A DNA stretch of 64,000 nucleotides from Desulfosudis oleivorans (GTDB lineage Bacteria; Desulfobacterota; Desulfobacteria; Desulfobacterales; SURF-7): assembly GCA_020723325.1 (NCBI GenBank), contig DYJD01000012.1:86286-150285 (forward strand), in the 5' to 3' direction. Shown one piece after another: positions 15,601-23,487 of the stretch (positions within the stretch are counted from its first letter, which is position 1; every line of letters starts with the position of its first letter). The position numbers and the translations under genes were made by a program. The notes under the pieces were generated by a model. It saw nothing but the letters and a program-made list of their open reading frames with translations, was not told where the DNA came from and did no database searches.

Positions 15601-18380
15601 TCTATCACAATACCATCGACACTGGATCCGAAACCGGCATTTATCTGTATGCCGAAGCCGGCGTCGTGGCGCCCGACATCCGCTTCAACATCATTACCAA
15701 TTTTTCCCAGTACGGCATTTCCAACACCAATGGGACACCGACCGCCCTGGATTACAATGATATTTGGAACAGCGGCGTGGAAAATTATCTCAACGTCAGC
15801 CCCGGCAGCAACGATATTTCAGTCAATCCCTTGTTTCGCACGGATGCGCAGCGCTACTATCTTCAATCCGGCTCACCCTGTATTAACCGGATTCCGGCCG
15901 ATAGTCACCCCGTAACCGTGGATCGGAACGGAACTTCCCGGCCCCAGGGGGCCCTGATAGACATGGGCTGTTTTGAAGCTGCCGCCGCCGCCGTCGGCCC
16001 CGGAGCATATTATGTGGATGCGGTTAACGGCAGCGATCAGAATACCAGCGGCACCTCACCCGGCGCCGGGGCTTTCCGCAGCCTGCATTATGCCTTGAAC
16101 CTTATCAATTCCGGTGACCCGGGCGAATACTCCCTGTATGTGGCACCGGGCACCTATAGCGTCGCCAACGGTGAAAACGACGACCTGCTGGAAGTGAACC
16201 AAAACAACCTCACCATCAAGGCATATCCAGAACCCTTCAGCGCCGTCATCGAGGGCCAAGGCGGCACCCGTTGGACCAGCGGCATGATCATCAATGCCCA
16301 AAACGTCACAATATCCGGTTTCCTTTTCCGCCATTTCAGCCAAAGCGGGCTTGGGGTCAAGGACGCCGGTCCCCTTGTTTTTCAAAACCGGTTCATTGAC
16401 AACAATTTCGGCATGGTTGTCCACGGCGACAGATCCCTGGCCGCGCCTTCAATTTTCAACAATCTTTTCCAGGGTGAAACCGCAGGTGGAATGAAAAGCG
16501 CCATCATGCTGTATGCTGTGGGCACAGGCACAAACGAGGCCCTGATCTATTTCAACACCATGGACAGCGGCACGGATAACGGTGTGGTCATTGAAAACAA
16601 CGGCACTGCCGCTGCCCCGGAGATCAAATACAACATCATCACCGCCTTCGGCCAATACGGGCTCTTCAACAACGGCGGCAGCCCCCTCCTGGACTACAAT
16701 GATGTGTATGGGAACCTGGCGGCTGATTATAGCGGCTTGAATCCCGGCCCCAACGACCTGTCGGTTTCGCCCCTGTACCAGGACGCGCTCGACCGGCACT
16801 TGCAAAGCACTTCAGCCTGCATCGACACCATTCCCAACAACATGGCCTTGCCCGCGCATTTGAGCACCTATCTTTCCCAGGACCTGGACGGCAATCCGCG
16901 ACCCGCCCCCCTGGGAGGTGATTATGACATGGGCTGTTATGAACAGTCCTCGGCCGCAAGCGTGACGTTGACCATTGCCGTTTGGCCGGATGGAGCCGGT
17001 AGTGTTACTGACGACAAATCCCAGATCAACTGCCCTGGTGATTGCGACGGTAGTTATGCCGCTGCTGAATCCATTACCCTTCAGGCCACACCCAACAGCG
17101 GCTACCTCTTCGACCATTGGGAAGAAAACACCAACATTCATACCACCAACCCGATGACCTTTATAATAACTGCCACTCAGACTGGCAAAGCCGTTTTCAA
17201 ACTGGAGGAAGGCGCCAATCAACCACCCAATGCACCGACGGCGGCCAACCCCTTGAACGGCGCCCATTTCGCAGCGAACACCAGCTCCGTTACCCTCACA
17301 GCCGGCGATTATTCCGACCCGGAAAACGACCCCCATGCGGAGACCTATTGGCTGGTCCGGCGCCAGGACCGCGGGGTTTACAATTGCGAAGACTACGACC
17401 CATCCTTCAATGCCGTGGTTGCCGAGGGCCCCGGCCTGACCGCCCACACGATTTCCGGGCTTGAAACCGGCATGCAATATGTTTGGAAGGTCGGCTATAA
17501 GGACGCGGGCAGCAATGGGGTTTCCTGGTCCGAAGAGTATGCGTTCACCGTGGGGGATAGTGCTGTGGACAGGGAGGTCATCATTCCTGCCGGTGCGGAC
17601 CCGCTGAATTACAGAATGGTGTCTTTTCCGGTGTGGCCGGACAATTCCGATTGTCTGGCGGCTTTCCGCAACAGCTTTACAGACGGCCTTTATGACACCC
17701 GCTATGTGCGCCTGGGCACCTATGTCCCTGCCTTGGGCAGTTATGCGGAATGCGCCGACAACCTGATCATCCGGCCGGGGCAGGCCTATTGGATTCTGGC
17801 CCGGGAAGGCTTGAGTGTGAATTTCAGCGGCATACCCGTGACCCGCAGGCTGGATCTGGAAATGGCCCTGGCCTATGAGCCCGTTTCCCAGGACGGCTGG
17901 AACATGGTGGCCTGCCCGAATCTCGCGGTCTATGACTGGGCCGACATCCAGGTGCTGGAAAGCGACGGCCAAGGGGGAATAGTCTACGGCCCGGAAGCCA
18001 TATCCGCCCTGACTGTGGACAATCCCTATATTGATTTGCGCCTGTGGCGCTGGGAAAACGGGGCCTATGCCGACGACACCACCCGCATGGCCCCCCACAC
18101 CGGCTATTGGGTAAAAGCCAAAAAGGCCAACCTCATGTTAAAATTCCCCGAGACCGCCCAGCGAGGCCTGCTGAGCGGTTTGGCTGTTTCCGCCCCCATG
18201 GCTGACAGCAAAAAACAGGCCGCTGCAAAGACCGAAGAGGAGGATAAAGAAGACTCCCCGCCGCCGCCCATGGGCGTAAGCGTCAAAGTTAAAAGCAACG
18301 GTTTGTCGGCCAAAGGAGGTTGTTTTATTGAAGTAATGACCCCAACCGGTTCAACGGGTGACATGAATCTTGTTTATTGA
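12690..18380 (+). CDS. Giant exported right-handed beta-helix protein with InlB-type repeats and CFI tail
   Basis: The start at 12690 follows AGGGTGACC and opens a signal peptide ending SASA before DYYVD; an in-frame ATG at 12624 lies inside the FecR gene. In 1,896 residues I see beta-helix blocks at ~30-366, 367-683, 772-1105 and 1106-1423. Each opens with a YYVD/N...GSD...LHYAL motif, as in DUF1565 proteins, and holds parallel-helix coils (FNIITNFSQYG, YNNL). InlB B-repeat-like segments (CPGVCTGSY, LDHWEE) lie at ~684-771 and 1424-1510. A fibronectin-like domain follows at ~1511-1630, then an unassigned domain (NMVACPNLAVYDW), and the end at Cys1878 in AKGGCFIE. The first 740 residues and the next 740 are a duplication. 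Surface adhesin or glycan-binding is the likely role. No catalytic motif is evident, so polysaccharide lyase activity remains only possible. Confidence 0.85.
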   Translation: MLSKKMLGKWSAALVFLLAAAGIQSASAADYYVDIKSGNDAAGDGSVASPWKTFHYAVSNLVATDILHVAPGYYNLANGESDAALNAATADITIQADEPGAVIDGAGAANWVNGLNIIAVTNIRISGLFFHNFGNAGVYFQNLPGTCYVTDCRFQQNEMGIQISNGAPVIERNRFYLNTMGISVMGVSGFIAASPEIRNNLIVGQAVSMFGIKITAVTVDILAPAAASPLIQHNTIDSGSETGIYINKDPDSTAMPDIRFNIITNFSQYGVENINGSPAAFNYNNLWNNAGGNYWGIAAGTDDISADPDYMLDGEKYYLQSTSPCINLIPSNADPVTEDLRRRGRPLGSQKDLGCFEIVEPFMAPGTYYVDIVNGSDQLTSGAAPASGAFRTLHYALERINTGNPGGYTLNVAAGTYSAANGEDTKWLEINRNNLLIQGPAPPQSAVIDGLGGVRWSCGMAVNAASVTVSGLIFQRFNRAGLIAVNSSPLISRNQFIGNNTGVIVEGDNADVSPKIINNLIWGGGANAMTDGIVVNSSVSAGPYIYFNTLANGSESGIVITGTGGAAPPAPEIKYNIISHFGNYGIQNINGSFTPNYNNLYGNVTAAYTGVSAGANDISVQPLYISTSDFHLQTTSACIDTIPNGTTFPSDLISQVGQDLDGTVRPVPSGGSYDMGCYESAGASLSVTVTISPADGGGITDDFGRIACPGVCTGSYSNSDILSLTAAPAAGYRLDHWEEGGQTVSTANPMVFTLTTDHAVTAVFTAAHTAGDYYVNIGTGSDATGDGSAAAPWKTLHHALPQLIATDTLHVAPGYYNTANGEADQALEITVDNLTIQGDGPGVVIDGSGAADWLEGLRISARQSIRLTGLDFIHFSTAAVVFQDLTGKCLITDCNLSGNAIGVQAGNADPSITSNTFFNNTYGIFVQADSGTAGKPFAPEIWNNLIYGQGGMQYGIKVETFSTNASLAPSIYHNTIDTGSETGIYLYAEAGVVAPDIRFNIITNFSQYGISNTNGTPTALDYNDIWNSGVENYLNVSPGSNDISVNPLFRTDAQRYYLQSGSPCINRIPADSHPVTVDRNGTSRPQGALIDMGCFEAAAAAVGPGAYYVDAVNGSDQNTSGTSPGAGAFRSLHYALNLINSGDPGEYSLYVAPGTYSVANGENDDLLEVNQNNLTIKAYPEPFSAVIEGQGGTRWTSGMIINAQNVTISGFLFRHFSQSGLGVKDAGPLVFQNRFIDNNFGMVVHGDRSLAAPSIFNNLFQGETAGGMKSAIMLYAVGTGTNEALIYFNTMDSGTDNGVVIENNGTAAAPEIKYNIITAFGQYGLFNNGGSPLLDYNDVYGNLAADYSGLNPGPNDLSVSPLYQDALDRHLQSTSACIDTIPNNMALPAHLSTYLSQDLDGNPRPAPLGGDYDMGCYEQSSAASVTLTIAVWPDGAGSVTDDKSQINCPGDCDGSYAAAESITLQATPNSGYLFDHWEENTNIHTTNPMTFIITATQTGKAVFKLEEGANQPPNAPTAANPLNGAHFAANTSSVTLTAGDYSDPENDPHAETYWLVRRQDRGVYNCEDYDPSFNAVVAEGPGLTAHTISGLETGMQYVWKVGYKDAGSNGVSWSEEYAFTVGDSAVDREVIIPAGADPLNYRMVSFPVWPDNSDCLAAFRNSFTDGLYDTRYVRLGTYVPALGSYAECADNLIIRPGQAYWILAREGLSVNFSGIPVTRRLDLEMALAYEPVSQDGWNMVACPNLAVYDWADIQVLESDGQGGIVYGPEAISALTVDNPYIDLRLWRWENGAYADDTTRMAPHTGYWVKAKKANLMLKFPETAQRGLLSGLAVSAPMADSKKQAAAKTEEEDKEDSPPPPMGVSVKVKSNGLSAKGGCFIEVMTPTGSTGDMNLVY
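12777..17215 (+). repeat. Internal direct duplication of about 2.2 kb within the beta-helix gene
   Basis: The order beta-helix A, beta-helix B, InlB-like repeat occurs twice: 12777-~15000 and ~15003-17215. Blocks A1/A2 share long stretches, such as the NFSQYG coil and the SGSPC segment. B1/B2 likewise share YYVD...NGSDQ...TSG and the closing YDMGCYE. DNA copies are diverged, so the duplication is old. Confidence 0.8.
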
Positions 18381-18407
18381 AAAAAGTCTTTTTCTCGTTC
18401 CAACCAT

Positions 18408-18433
18408 ATCGCGGCTGGAAGCCGCTCCCACAG
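18408..18433 (-). repeat. REP-type hairpin, copy b
   Basis: Core GCGGCTGGAAGCCGC at 18411-18425 followed by TCCCAC, the reverse orientation of copies a and d. It lies in the 110-base gap between the beta-helix stop and the flavoprotein ribosome site. Confidence 0.8.
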
Positions 18434-18490
18434 GGCACAGGGGGGCAGGCTGAAAATTGGATCACGGATCTAAAACATAAGGAGAGAAAA

Positions 18491-19066
18491 ATGAAAGTTG
18501 TTGCCTTTAACGGCAGTCCCCGCAAGGACGGGAACACGGCCACTCTTATTTATCGGGTGTTGGAAGAGCTGGAAACCAATGGGATTGAAACCGAATTTTT
18601 CCAACTGGGCGGCAAGGAAATCCGCGGATGTATGGCCTGCTTCAAATGCATGCAAAACCGGGATCAACGCTGCGCCAACAGCAAGGATATTTTGAATGAA
18701 TGCATCGAAAAAATGGTCACGGCCCAGGGCATCATCTTGGGCTCACCCACTTATTTTTCCAATGTCAGCACGGAAATCAAAGCCTTGATAGACCGCGCCG
18801 GACTGGTGGCCATTGCCAACGACTATCTGCTGAAACGCAAAGTCGGCGCCGCGGTTGTGGCGGTGAGAAGGGCCGGCGCCACCGATGTTTTTGACGCCAT
18901 CAATAAATTGTTCTTCATCAACCAAATGATTGTCCCAGGCTCGGTGTACTGGAACCTGGGGATGGGTTTGGAAAAGGGCGAAGTCAAGGCCGATGAGGAA
19001 GGCATGCATACCATGAAAGTGTTGGGCGAAAATATGGCCTGGCTGTTGAAGAAAATCAAGGCTTAA
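18491..19066 (+). CDS. Iron-sulfur flavoprotein (NADPH-dependent FMN reductase fold)
   Basis: 191 residues starting at an ATG with TAAGGAGAG 6-9 bases upstream; a longer in-frame opening at 18377 runs through the REP hairpin and is not credible. The N-terminus VAFNGSPRKDGNTATLI is the FMN phosphate loop of flavodoxin-like reductases. Cys47, Cys50, Cys53 and Cys61 form C-x2-C-x2-C-x7-C, the compact [4Fe-4S] motif of methanogen-type Isf proteins. SPTYFSNVSTEIKALIDR completes the flavin site. Such proteins in anaerobes move electrons between ferredoxin and FMN, often in oxidative-stress defence. The physiological partner is unknown, and the gene appears to be a single transcription unit. Confidence 0.88.
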   Translation: MKVVAFNGSPRKDGNTATLIYRVLEELETNGIETEFFQLGGKEIRGCMACFKCMQNRDQRCANSKDILNECIEKMVTAQGIILGSPTYFSNVSTEIKALIDRAGLVAIANDYLLKRKVGAAVVAVRRAGATDVFDAINKLFFINQMIVPGSVYWNLGMGLEKGEVKADEEGMHTMKVLGENMAWLLKKIKA

Positions 19067-19081
19067 CTCCAAATAACTCAT

Positions 19082-19255
19082 GGCAATCGCATTTGCTTTT
19101 CGGGGTCGGGGTCGCTATCGGTATCGGGGTCGAAATGGAAATCGATTAAACAAGTCAAAGCTCTTTCTATCATGAACCGCTTGCTTTATTAGCGTATTGA
19201 ATAAGGGAATTGATTTCGATACCGATTCCGACCCCGATACCGACCCCGAAAAAAA
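19082..19255. repeat. Dispersed palindromic element, copy 3 (most complete)
   Basis: Left border GGCAATCGCATTTG, left arm 19100-19134 (TCGGGGTCGGGGTCGCTATC...), central ~80 bases with TGAACCGCTTGCTTTAT at 19173-19189, right arm about 19214-19250 (GATACCGACCCCGAAAA). The arms are near-perfect complements, giving a stem of about 35 bp. An in-frame ATG at 19197 lies inside the element and falsely extends the downstream gene. Confidence 0.8.
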
Positions 19256-19310
19256 CACCTGTACCCCCCAAAAACTATACAGGAGCCAGGAATCAGAAAG
19301 GAGCCCCCCA

Positions 19311-22300
19311 ATGCCCCAGCCCATAAAATGCGTCAAATGTTCCCGGCCCTACAACCCCACTTTTGCAGCCTGCCCTTTTTGTAAAAATCCCACTGTGCCG
19401 GTGGGCTCTCCCACCGCCGGCATGAAGATCGACTATGTGGCTTATGCGGAAAGGTTCGCCCAGGATAAAATATATTTGGATGTGGATTTTTCCCTGGCCA
19501 CCATCACCACCCTGGATGTTTTCATTGACGACTCCTGGGGAACGGCCGGCGAAGCGCCGGAAGCTGAGACCTGGAAACCCAAGGAGGGCAAGTGGGCGGT
19601 GATTTTAAATGTCGGTTCCTATTTTGGTGAAGTCCTGCGGCGCATCTGGGGCGGCCAATGGATCGAAGATCCGGACCACGGTTGTGATCCGCTTTGGACC
19701 ATGGTGAAACTGCCACCCGGGATCACGGTCTTTCCCATTGCCAAAGTCTATAAGCGTTTCAAAAACGGCCGGGAGGATGCCCTCGAACCTTTGCTTCAGA
19801 CCCTGTTGCCGCGCCTGGCAGTCAAGCCCCAGAATCCGGAATCCTGGCTGCGCCAGATCGCCTTTTTCGAGAAGGTCAAGCGCTTTGACCTGGCCCTGAT
19901 TTTTTATGAGCGCCTGCTGCGCCTGCCCATACCGCTTTCTCACAAGCAGCAGTTGGAGGCGCGCATGAACCAGGCCCGCAACCAGGTGCAGCACGAGGCC
20001 ACCCTGGATTTCGTGAAGGGCGAGGAGGAAATCGTTTCCGTGCTGGAGCTGGCCGGCGTCAAACCCGACCACAGCCCGGCCAGTCTGGCCGGTATCGACA
20101 CCTGGCTGTATCACTACTGGGGGTCGGAACCCAAGCAAAAGGAAGAGGTGGAGTCCTACGAAAAAGACGAATGGCGCCTGGGATGCTACCTGGGGGAGGT
20201 CTTTCGGCGCCTGGGCGGGGACTGGCGGATGGATACGGCTTTCCCTGCAGCCAGTCACATCATCTGGCCTTCCGGTTTCCAGACCTGCCCGTTTACCTAT
20301 TTTTCCAAGCGCCTGGAGCGCGGCGCCGACTATCCGGTTTACGCCCAGTTCGAATTCTGCCGCAAACTGCTCATCGAGCGCAAGGATATACCGGCGGTTG
20401 GGGATGAGTCGGAAGCCTGGCTGGACCAGGCCGAATATCAGGCTGATTCTTTTACCGGCAACCGCCATGTGGGCCTGCAAATGGCTCTCAAAGCCTTGCA
20501 ATACAATCCGGACTCCCTGCGCGGGCATCTGCTGGCCTGCAAGTGGACTTTGGCCATCGGTAAAGAACCGGCCAAAGCCATGGAGCATTTGCAAAGGGCC
20601 GCGGATCTGGGCGCAGAGGATGTGGAAATCCGGCGCTGGAGGATGCGGATTTTTGAAAGCCAAGGGGAGCATGCGGCCCAAGTTGAAGCAGCCCGAAAGG
20701 TGCAGACCCTTGTGCCGGAAGATAAGGAAAGTCGGATCAGCGAGGCCATGGGGCTGTATGCCCTGAAACGTTACGCGGAAGCGTTGGCGGTATTGGAGCA
20801 GGCTTTATGTCCGGAAGCGGAGCCGGTGGAATATCGCGCCTGGCTGCGCCTGGGGGACTGCCAGTACCAGCTCGGCCGCAAAGACGATGCCCTGGAAAGC
20901 TGGCGTAAGGCCCAGGATTGGAGCTTGTTTGGAATGGAGGCCTCCTGGAAACTGGGCCAGGCCCTTGAAAAGCGGCAACAGTGGCAGGAATGTCTGACGG
21001 CTTATCGCCGGGTGCTCGATAATTCCCTCACCCCGGCCGGCATTCGTCAAAAAGCCTTGGAGCGTCAAGCGGCGGTTGAAAACCATCCCGGCTATCTGGA
21101 GGCCGAGGCCGGACGTCTGGCCGGAGCCGGTAAGACCCAGGAGGCTGTGGACATCTACCGCCGCTTAACGGCCATGAATCCCCAACATGCCGATGCCTGG
21201 CGGGAGCAAGGAGTGGGTTTAGCGCTCCTTGGCCGTATGGAAGAGGCCCTTACGGTCTTTGATCAAGCCATGGCCGCTGATCCCAAAGATCCCAAAGTGT
21301 ATGATCACAAGGCCGTGACCCTGGGGCGCATGGGGCGTTTTGATGCCGGCCTGGCCCTGTTGGAGCAGGGCTTGGAGCAGATGCCCGCGGCAGCTTCCCT
21401 CTGGACCCGGCGTTCCTTTTTCCTGGGAAAGCTGGAACGCTGGCCCGAGGCCCTGGCTTCGGCTGAAAAAGCCCTTGCCATTGACGCCACGGCCTATCAG
21501 CCCCTCTTATTCAAAGCCGAAGCTCAACGTCGGCTTCAACAGCCGGATGCGGCCATTGCTTCTTTGCAACAATGCCTGACCCTGGTTCCCCCGGAAAAAC
21601 AACAGGCCATTCAAAATGTTCATCAAATGATCTGGAACCTGGAACATCCAGATCAACCACTGGAGCCCCAGAAGGCCGCCATGTTGCAGGATCAGGCCAT
21701 GGCCCTGTTCCAGGCCGGGCAGCCTGATCAGGGGCTGGCGACTTTCCAGGCCGCCCTTGCCGCCGACTCCACTAGTTTTGAAATTTGGAACAACTACGGG
21801 TCGGTTTTGATGTCCCTTGGCCGGGCCCAGGAAGCCCTGAACGGCTTTGAACGCGCCCTTGCGCTTTACCCCACCATGGATGTCTTTCAGCACAACAAGG
21901 CCCTGGCCCTTGAAAGGCTGGGCCGCACGGACGAGGCCGCCGCGGTTTATGACCGAATCATAGAACGCTTTCCCACGGATGAATCCACCCTGCAAAAACG
22001 CACCACCTTTCTGCGGCGCATGGAGCGGCTGGACCAGGCCTTGGCCTCGGCCGGGCAATGGATCACGGCCGCTCCCAGGAATGTACACGCCCTGCGCATC
22101 CGGGCCGAAATCCTGGCCAAACTCAAACGTTTTGATGAGTCCCTGACTGATTACGACCGCGCCATTGCCTTGTCGCCCAATGACCGTAAAATCTGGCTGG
22201 AGAAATCCGTGGCCCTGGCAGATGCCGGAAAAACAGATGAGTCCTTTGAGCTTATATCCAAGGCGTTTGAGGACAAAGCCTTTGCCGATGAGTATCATCG

Positions 22301-22355
22301 TCAGGGACTTGATTTGCTGGGCGCAATGTTGGAGCCGCCGGGTTCCCGCTGTTAG
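19311..22355 (+). CDS. Large zinc-ribbon/TPR protein with a duplicated unknown domain
   Basis: The start is placed at 19311, with AAAGGAG 7 bases before the ATG; the 38 extra residues of the longer frame come from the palindromic repeat. Of 1,014 residues, the first 25 hold a zinc ribbon (CVKC...CPFC). Residues ~40-190 and ~250-360 look like two copies of one domain: compare VGSYFGEVLRRIWGGQW with LGCYLGEVFRRLGGDW, each followed by an aromatic-rich segment ending in a KRxxxG-type stretch. From ~370 to the end come a dozen or more TPR units (DQAMAADPKDPKVYDHKA, YDRIIERFPTDE). There is no signal peptide, so it is cytosolic. It is probably an assembly or protein-interaction scaffold; no enzymatic motif is seen. 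The stop overlaps that of the convergent alanine dehydrogenase gene by three bases. Confidence 0.8.
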   Translation: MPQPIKCVKCSRPYNPTFAACPFCKNPTVPVGSPTAGMKIDYVAYAERFAQDKIYLDVDFSLATITTLDVFIDDSWGTAGEAPEAETWKPKEGKWAVILNVGSYFGEVLRRIWGGQWIEDPDHGCDPLWTMVKLPPGITVFPIAKVYKRFKNGREDALEPLLQTLLPRLAVKPQNPESWLRQIAFFEKVKRFDLALIFYERLLRLPIPLSHKQQLEARMNQARNQVQHEATLDFVKGEEEIVSVLELAGVKPDHSPASLAGIDTWLYHYWGSEPKQKEEVESYEKDEWRLGCYLGEVFRRLGGDWRMDTAFPAASHIIWPSGFQTCPFTYFSKRLERGADYPVYAQFEFCRKLLIERKDIPAVGDESEAWLDQAEYQADSFTGNRHVGLQMALKALQYNPDSLRGHLLACKWTLAIGKEPAKAMEHLQRAADLGAEDVEIRRWRMRIFESQGEHAAQVEAARKVQTLVPEDKESRISEAMGLYALKRYAEALAVLEQALCPEAEPVEYRAWLRLGDCQYQLGRKDDALESWRKAQDWSLFGMEASWKLGQALEKRQQWQECLTAYRRVLDNSLTPAGIRQKALERQAAVENHPGYLEAEAGRLAGAGKTQEAVDIYRRLTAMNPQHADAWREQGVGLALLGRMEEALTVFDQAMAADPKDPKVYDHKAVTLGRMGRFDAGLALLEQGLEQMPAAASLWTRRSFFLGKLERWPEALASAEKALAIDATAYQPLLFKAEAQRRLQQPDAAIASLQQCLTLVPPEKQQAIQNVHQMIWNLEHPDQPLEPQKAAMLQDQAMALFQAGQPDQGLATFQAALAADSTSFEIWNNYGSVLMSLGRAQEALNGFERALALYPTMDVFQHNKALALERLGRTDEAAAVYDRIIERFPTDESTLQKRTTFLRRMERLDQALASAGQWITAAPRNVHALRIRAEILAKLKRFDESLTDYDRAIALSPNDRKIWLEKSVALADAGKTDESFELISKAFEDKAFADEYHRQGLDLLGAMLEPPGSRC

Positions 22356-23458
22356 AATTTCACCTCTTCGAATTCCAGGTTTACGGCCTCGGCCACTTCC
22401 TTGCGGGTGAGTTTGCCCTTGTAAAGGTTTAATCCTTTGGCCAAGGCCGGATCATCATGCAAGGCTTTTTTCACTCCCTTGTTGGCCAGGGCCAGAACAT
22501 AGGGCAAGGTGGCATTGGTCAAGGCATAGGTGGAGGTGCGCGGCACCTGGCCGGGCATGTTGGTCACGCAGTAATGCACGATGCCGTCCACGATGTAGGT
22601 CGGGTCGTCATGGGTGGTGGGCCGGCTGGTTTCGGCGCAGCCGCCCTGATCAATAGCCACATCCACCAGGGCCGAACCCGGTTCCATTTGCTGCAAGTAG
22701 GAACGTTTGATCAGTTTAGGGGCCCGGGCCCCGGGAATCAGCACGGTCCCGATCACAAGATCCGCCTGGGTGACACTCGCCTCGATATTGGTGGGATTGG
22801 ACATGAGGGTGATCACATGGGAATGGAACAAGTGGTCCAATTGGCGCAAGCGATTCAAATTGATATCCAGAATGGTCACATAGGCGCCCATGCCCATGGC
22901 CAGTTGGGCCGCATTGACCCCGGCGATGCCGCCGCCCAGAATGGTCACCTTGGCCGGAGCCACGCCGGGCACGCCGGACATCAACAAGCCTTTGCCGCCG
23001 TTGCGGGTTTCCAGGCAATTACAGCCCACCTGGACCGCCAGCCGGCCGGCCACTTCGCTCATGGGCGTCAACAGGGGCAAACTGCAGTCATTGAGCTGGA
23101 TGGTCTCATAAGCAATGCCGATGATCTTGCGCTCCAACAATTTTCGGGTCAAGATTTCGTCCGCCGCCAGGTGCAGATAGGTGAACAGGATCTGGCCGGG
23201 CTGCATGCGCTCGAATTCCGGATCAATGGGTTCCTTGACTTTGACGATCATGTCGGCTTCACCCCAGATTTCAGCCGGGGTGGCCAATATCTGTGCGCCC
23301 ATGCGGGCATAGTCCTCATCCGTGATGCCGGAGCCGATTCCGGCGTTTTTCTCCACAAAGACTTCATGGCCTTTTTCCACCAGGGCGAATACCCCGGCCG
23401 GGGTCAGGGCCACCCGTCTTTCCCGGATTTTGATTTCATTGGGTACTCCGATTTTCAT
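22352..23458 (-). CDS. ald: Alanine dehydrogenase
   Basis: NAD-dependent reversible oxidative deamination of L-alanine to pyruvate and ammonia. At 368 residues it matches the family length. [20 protein letters not shown] is the standard N-terminus with the substrate-binding Arg. [10 protein letters not shown] (~73-80) holds the catalytic Lys and YLHLAAD (~94-100) the catalytic His. [18 protein letters not shown] (~174-191) followed by TILDIN is the NAD fold with its acidic terminator. AAGGAGGAAG gives a strong ribosome site. It is transcribed after the TetR gene on the same strand with only 29 bases between, so the two may be one unit. This makes alanine/pyruvate balance a possible part of the TetR regulon. 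Confidence 0.95.
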   Translation of the reverse strand: MKIGVPNEIKIRERRVALTPAGVFALVEKGHEVFVEKNAGIGSGITDEDYARMGAQILATPAEIWGEADMIVKVKEPIDPEFERMQPGQILFTYLHLAADEILTRKLLERKIIGIAYETIQLNDCSLPLLTPMSEVAGRLAVQVGCNCLETRNGGKGLLMSGVPGVAPAKVTILGGGIAGVNAAQLAMGMGAYVTILDINLNRLRQLDHLFHSHVITLMSNPTNIEASVTQADLVIGTVLIPGARAPKLIKRSYLQQMEPGSALVDVAIDQGGCAETSRPTTHDDPTYIVDGIVHYCVTNMPGQVPRTSTYALTNATLPYVLALANKGVKKALHDDPALAKGLNLYKGKLTRKEVAEAVNLEFEEVKF

Positions 23459-23487
23459 GGGACTTCCTCCTTATTTTTGGAAAATGA

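Noticed and set aside
13602-15608. Long minus-strand open frame (668 codons) opposite the beta-helix gene
   Set aside because: Shadow of a GC-rich repetitive coding sequence; no ribosome site, no domain, and the plus-strand gene has clear homology features.
16812-18098. Second long minus-strand frame opposite the beta-helix gene
   Set aside because: Same reason: composition shadow without recognisable protein features.
19197-19310. N-terminal extension of the zinc-ribbon/TPR gene beginning MNKGIDFDTD
   Set aside because: It is translated palindromic repeat; the real ribosome site precedes the ATG at 19311.
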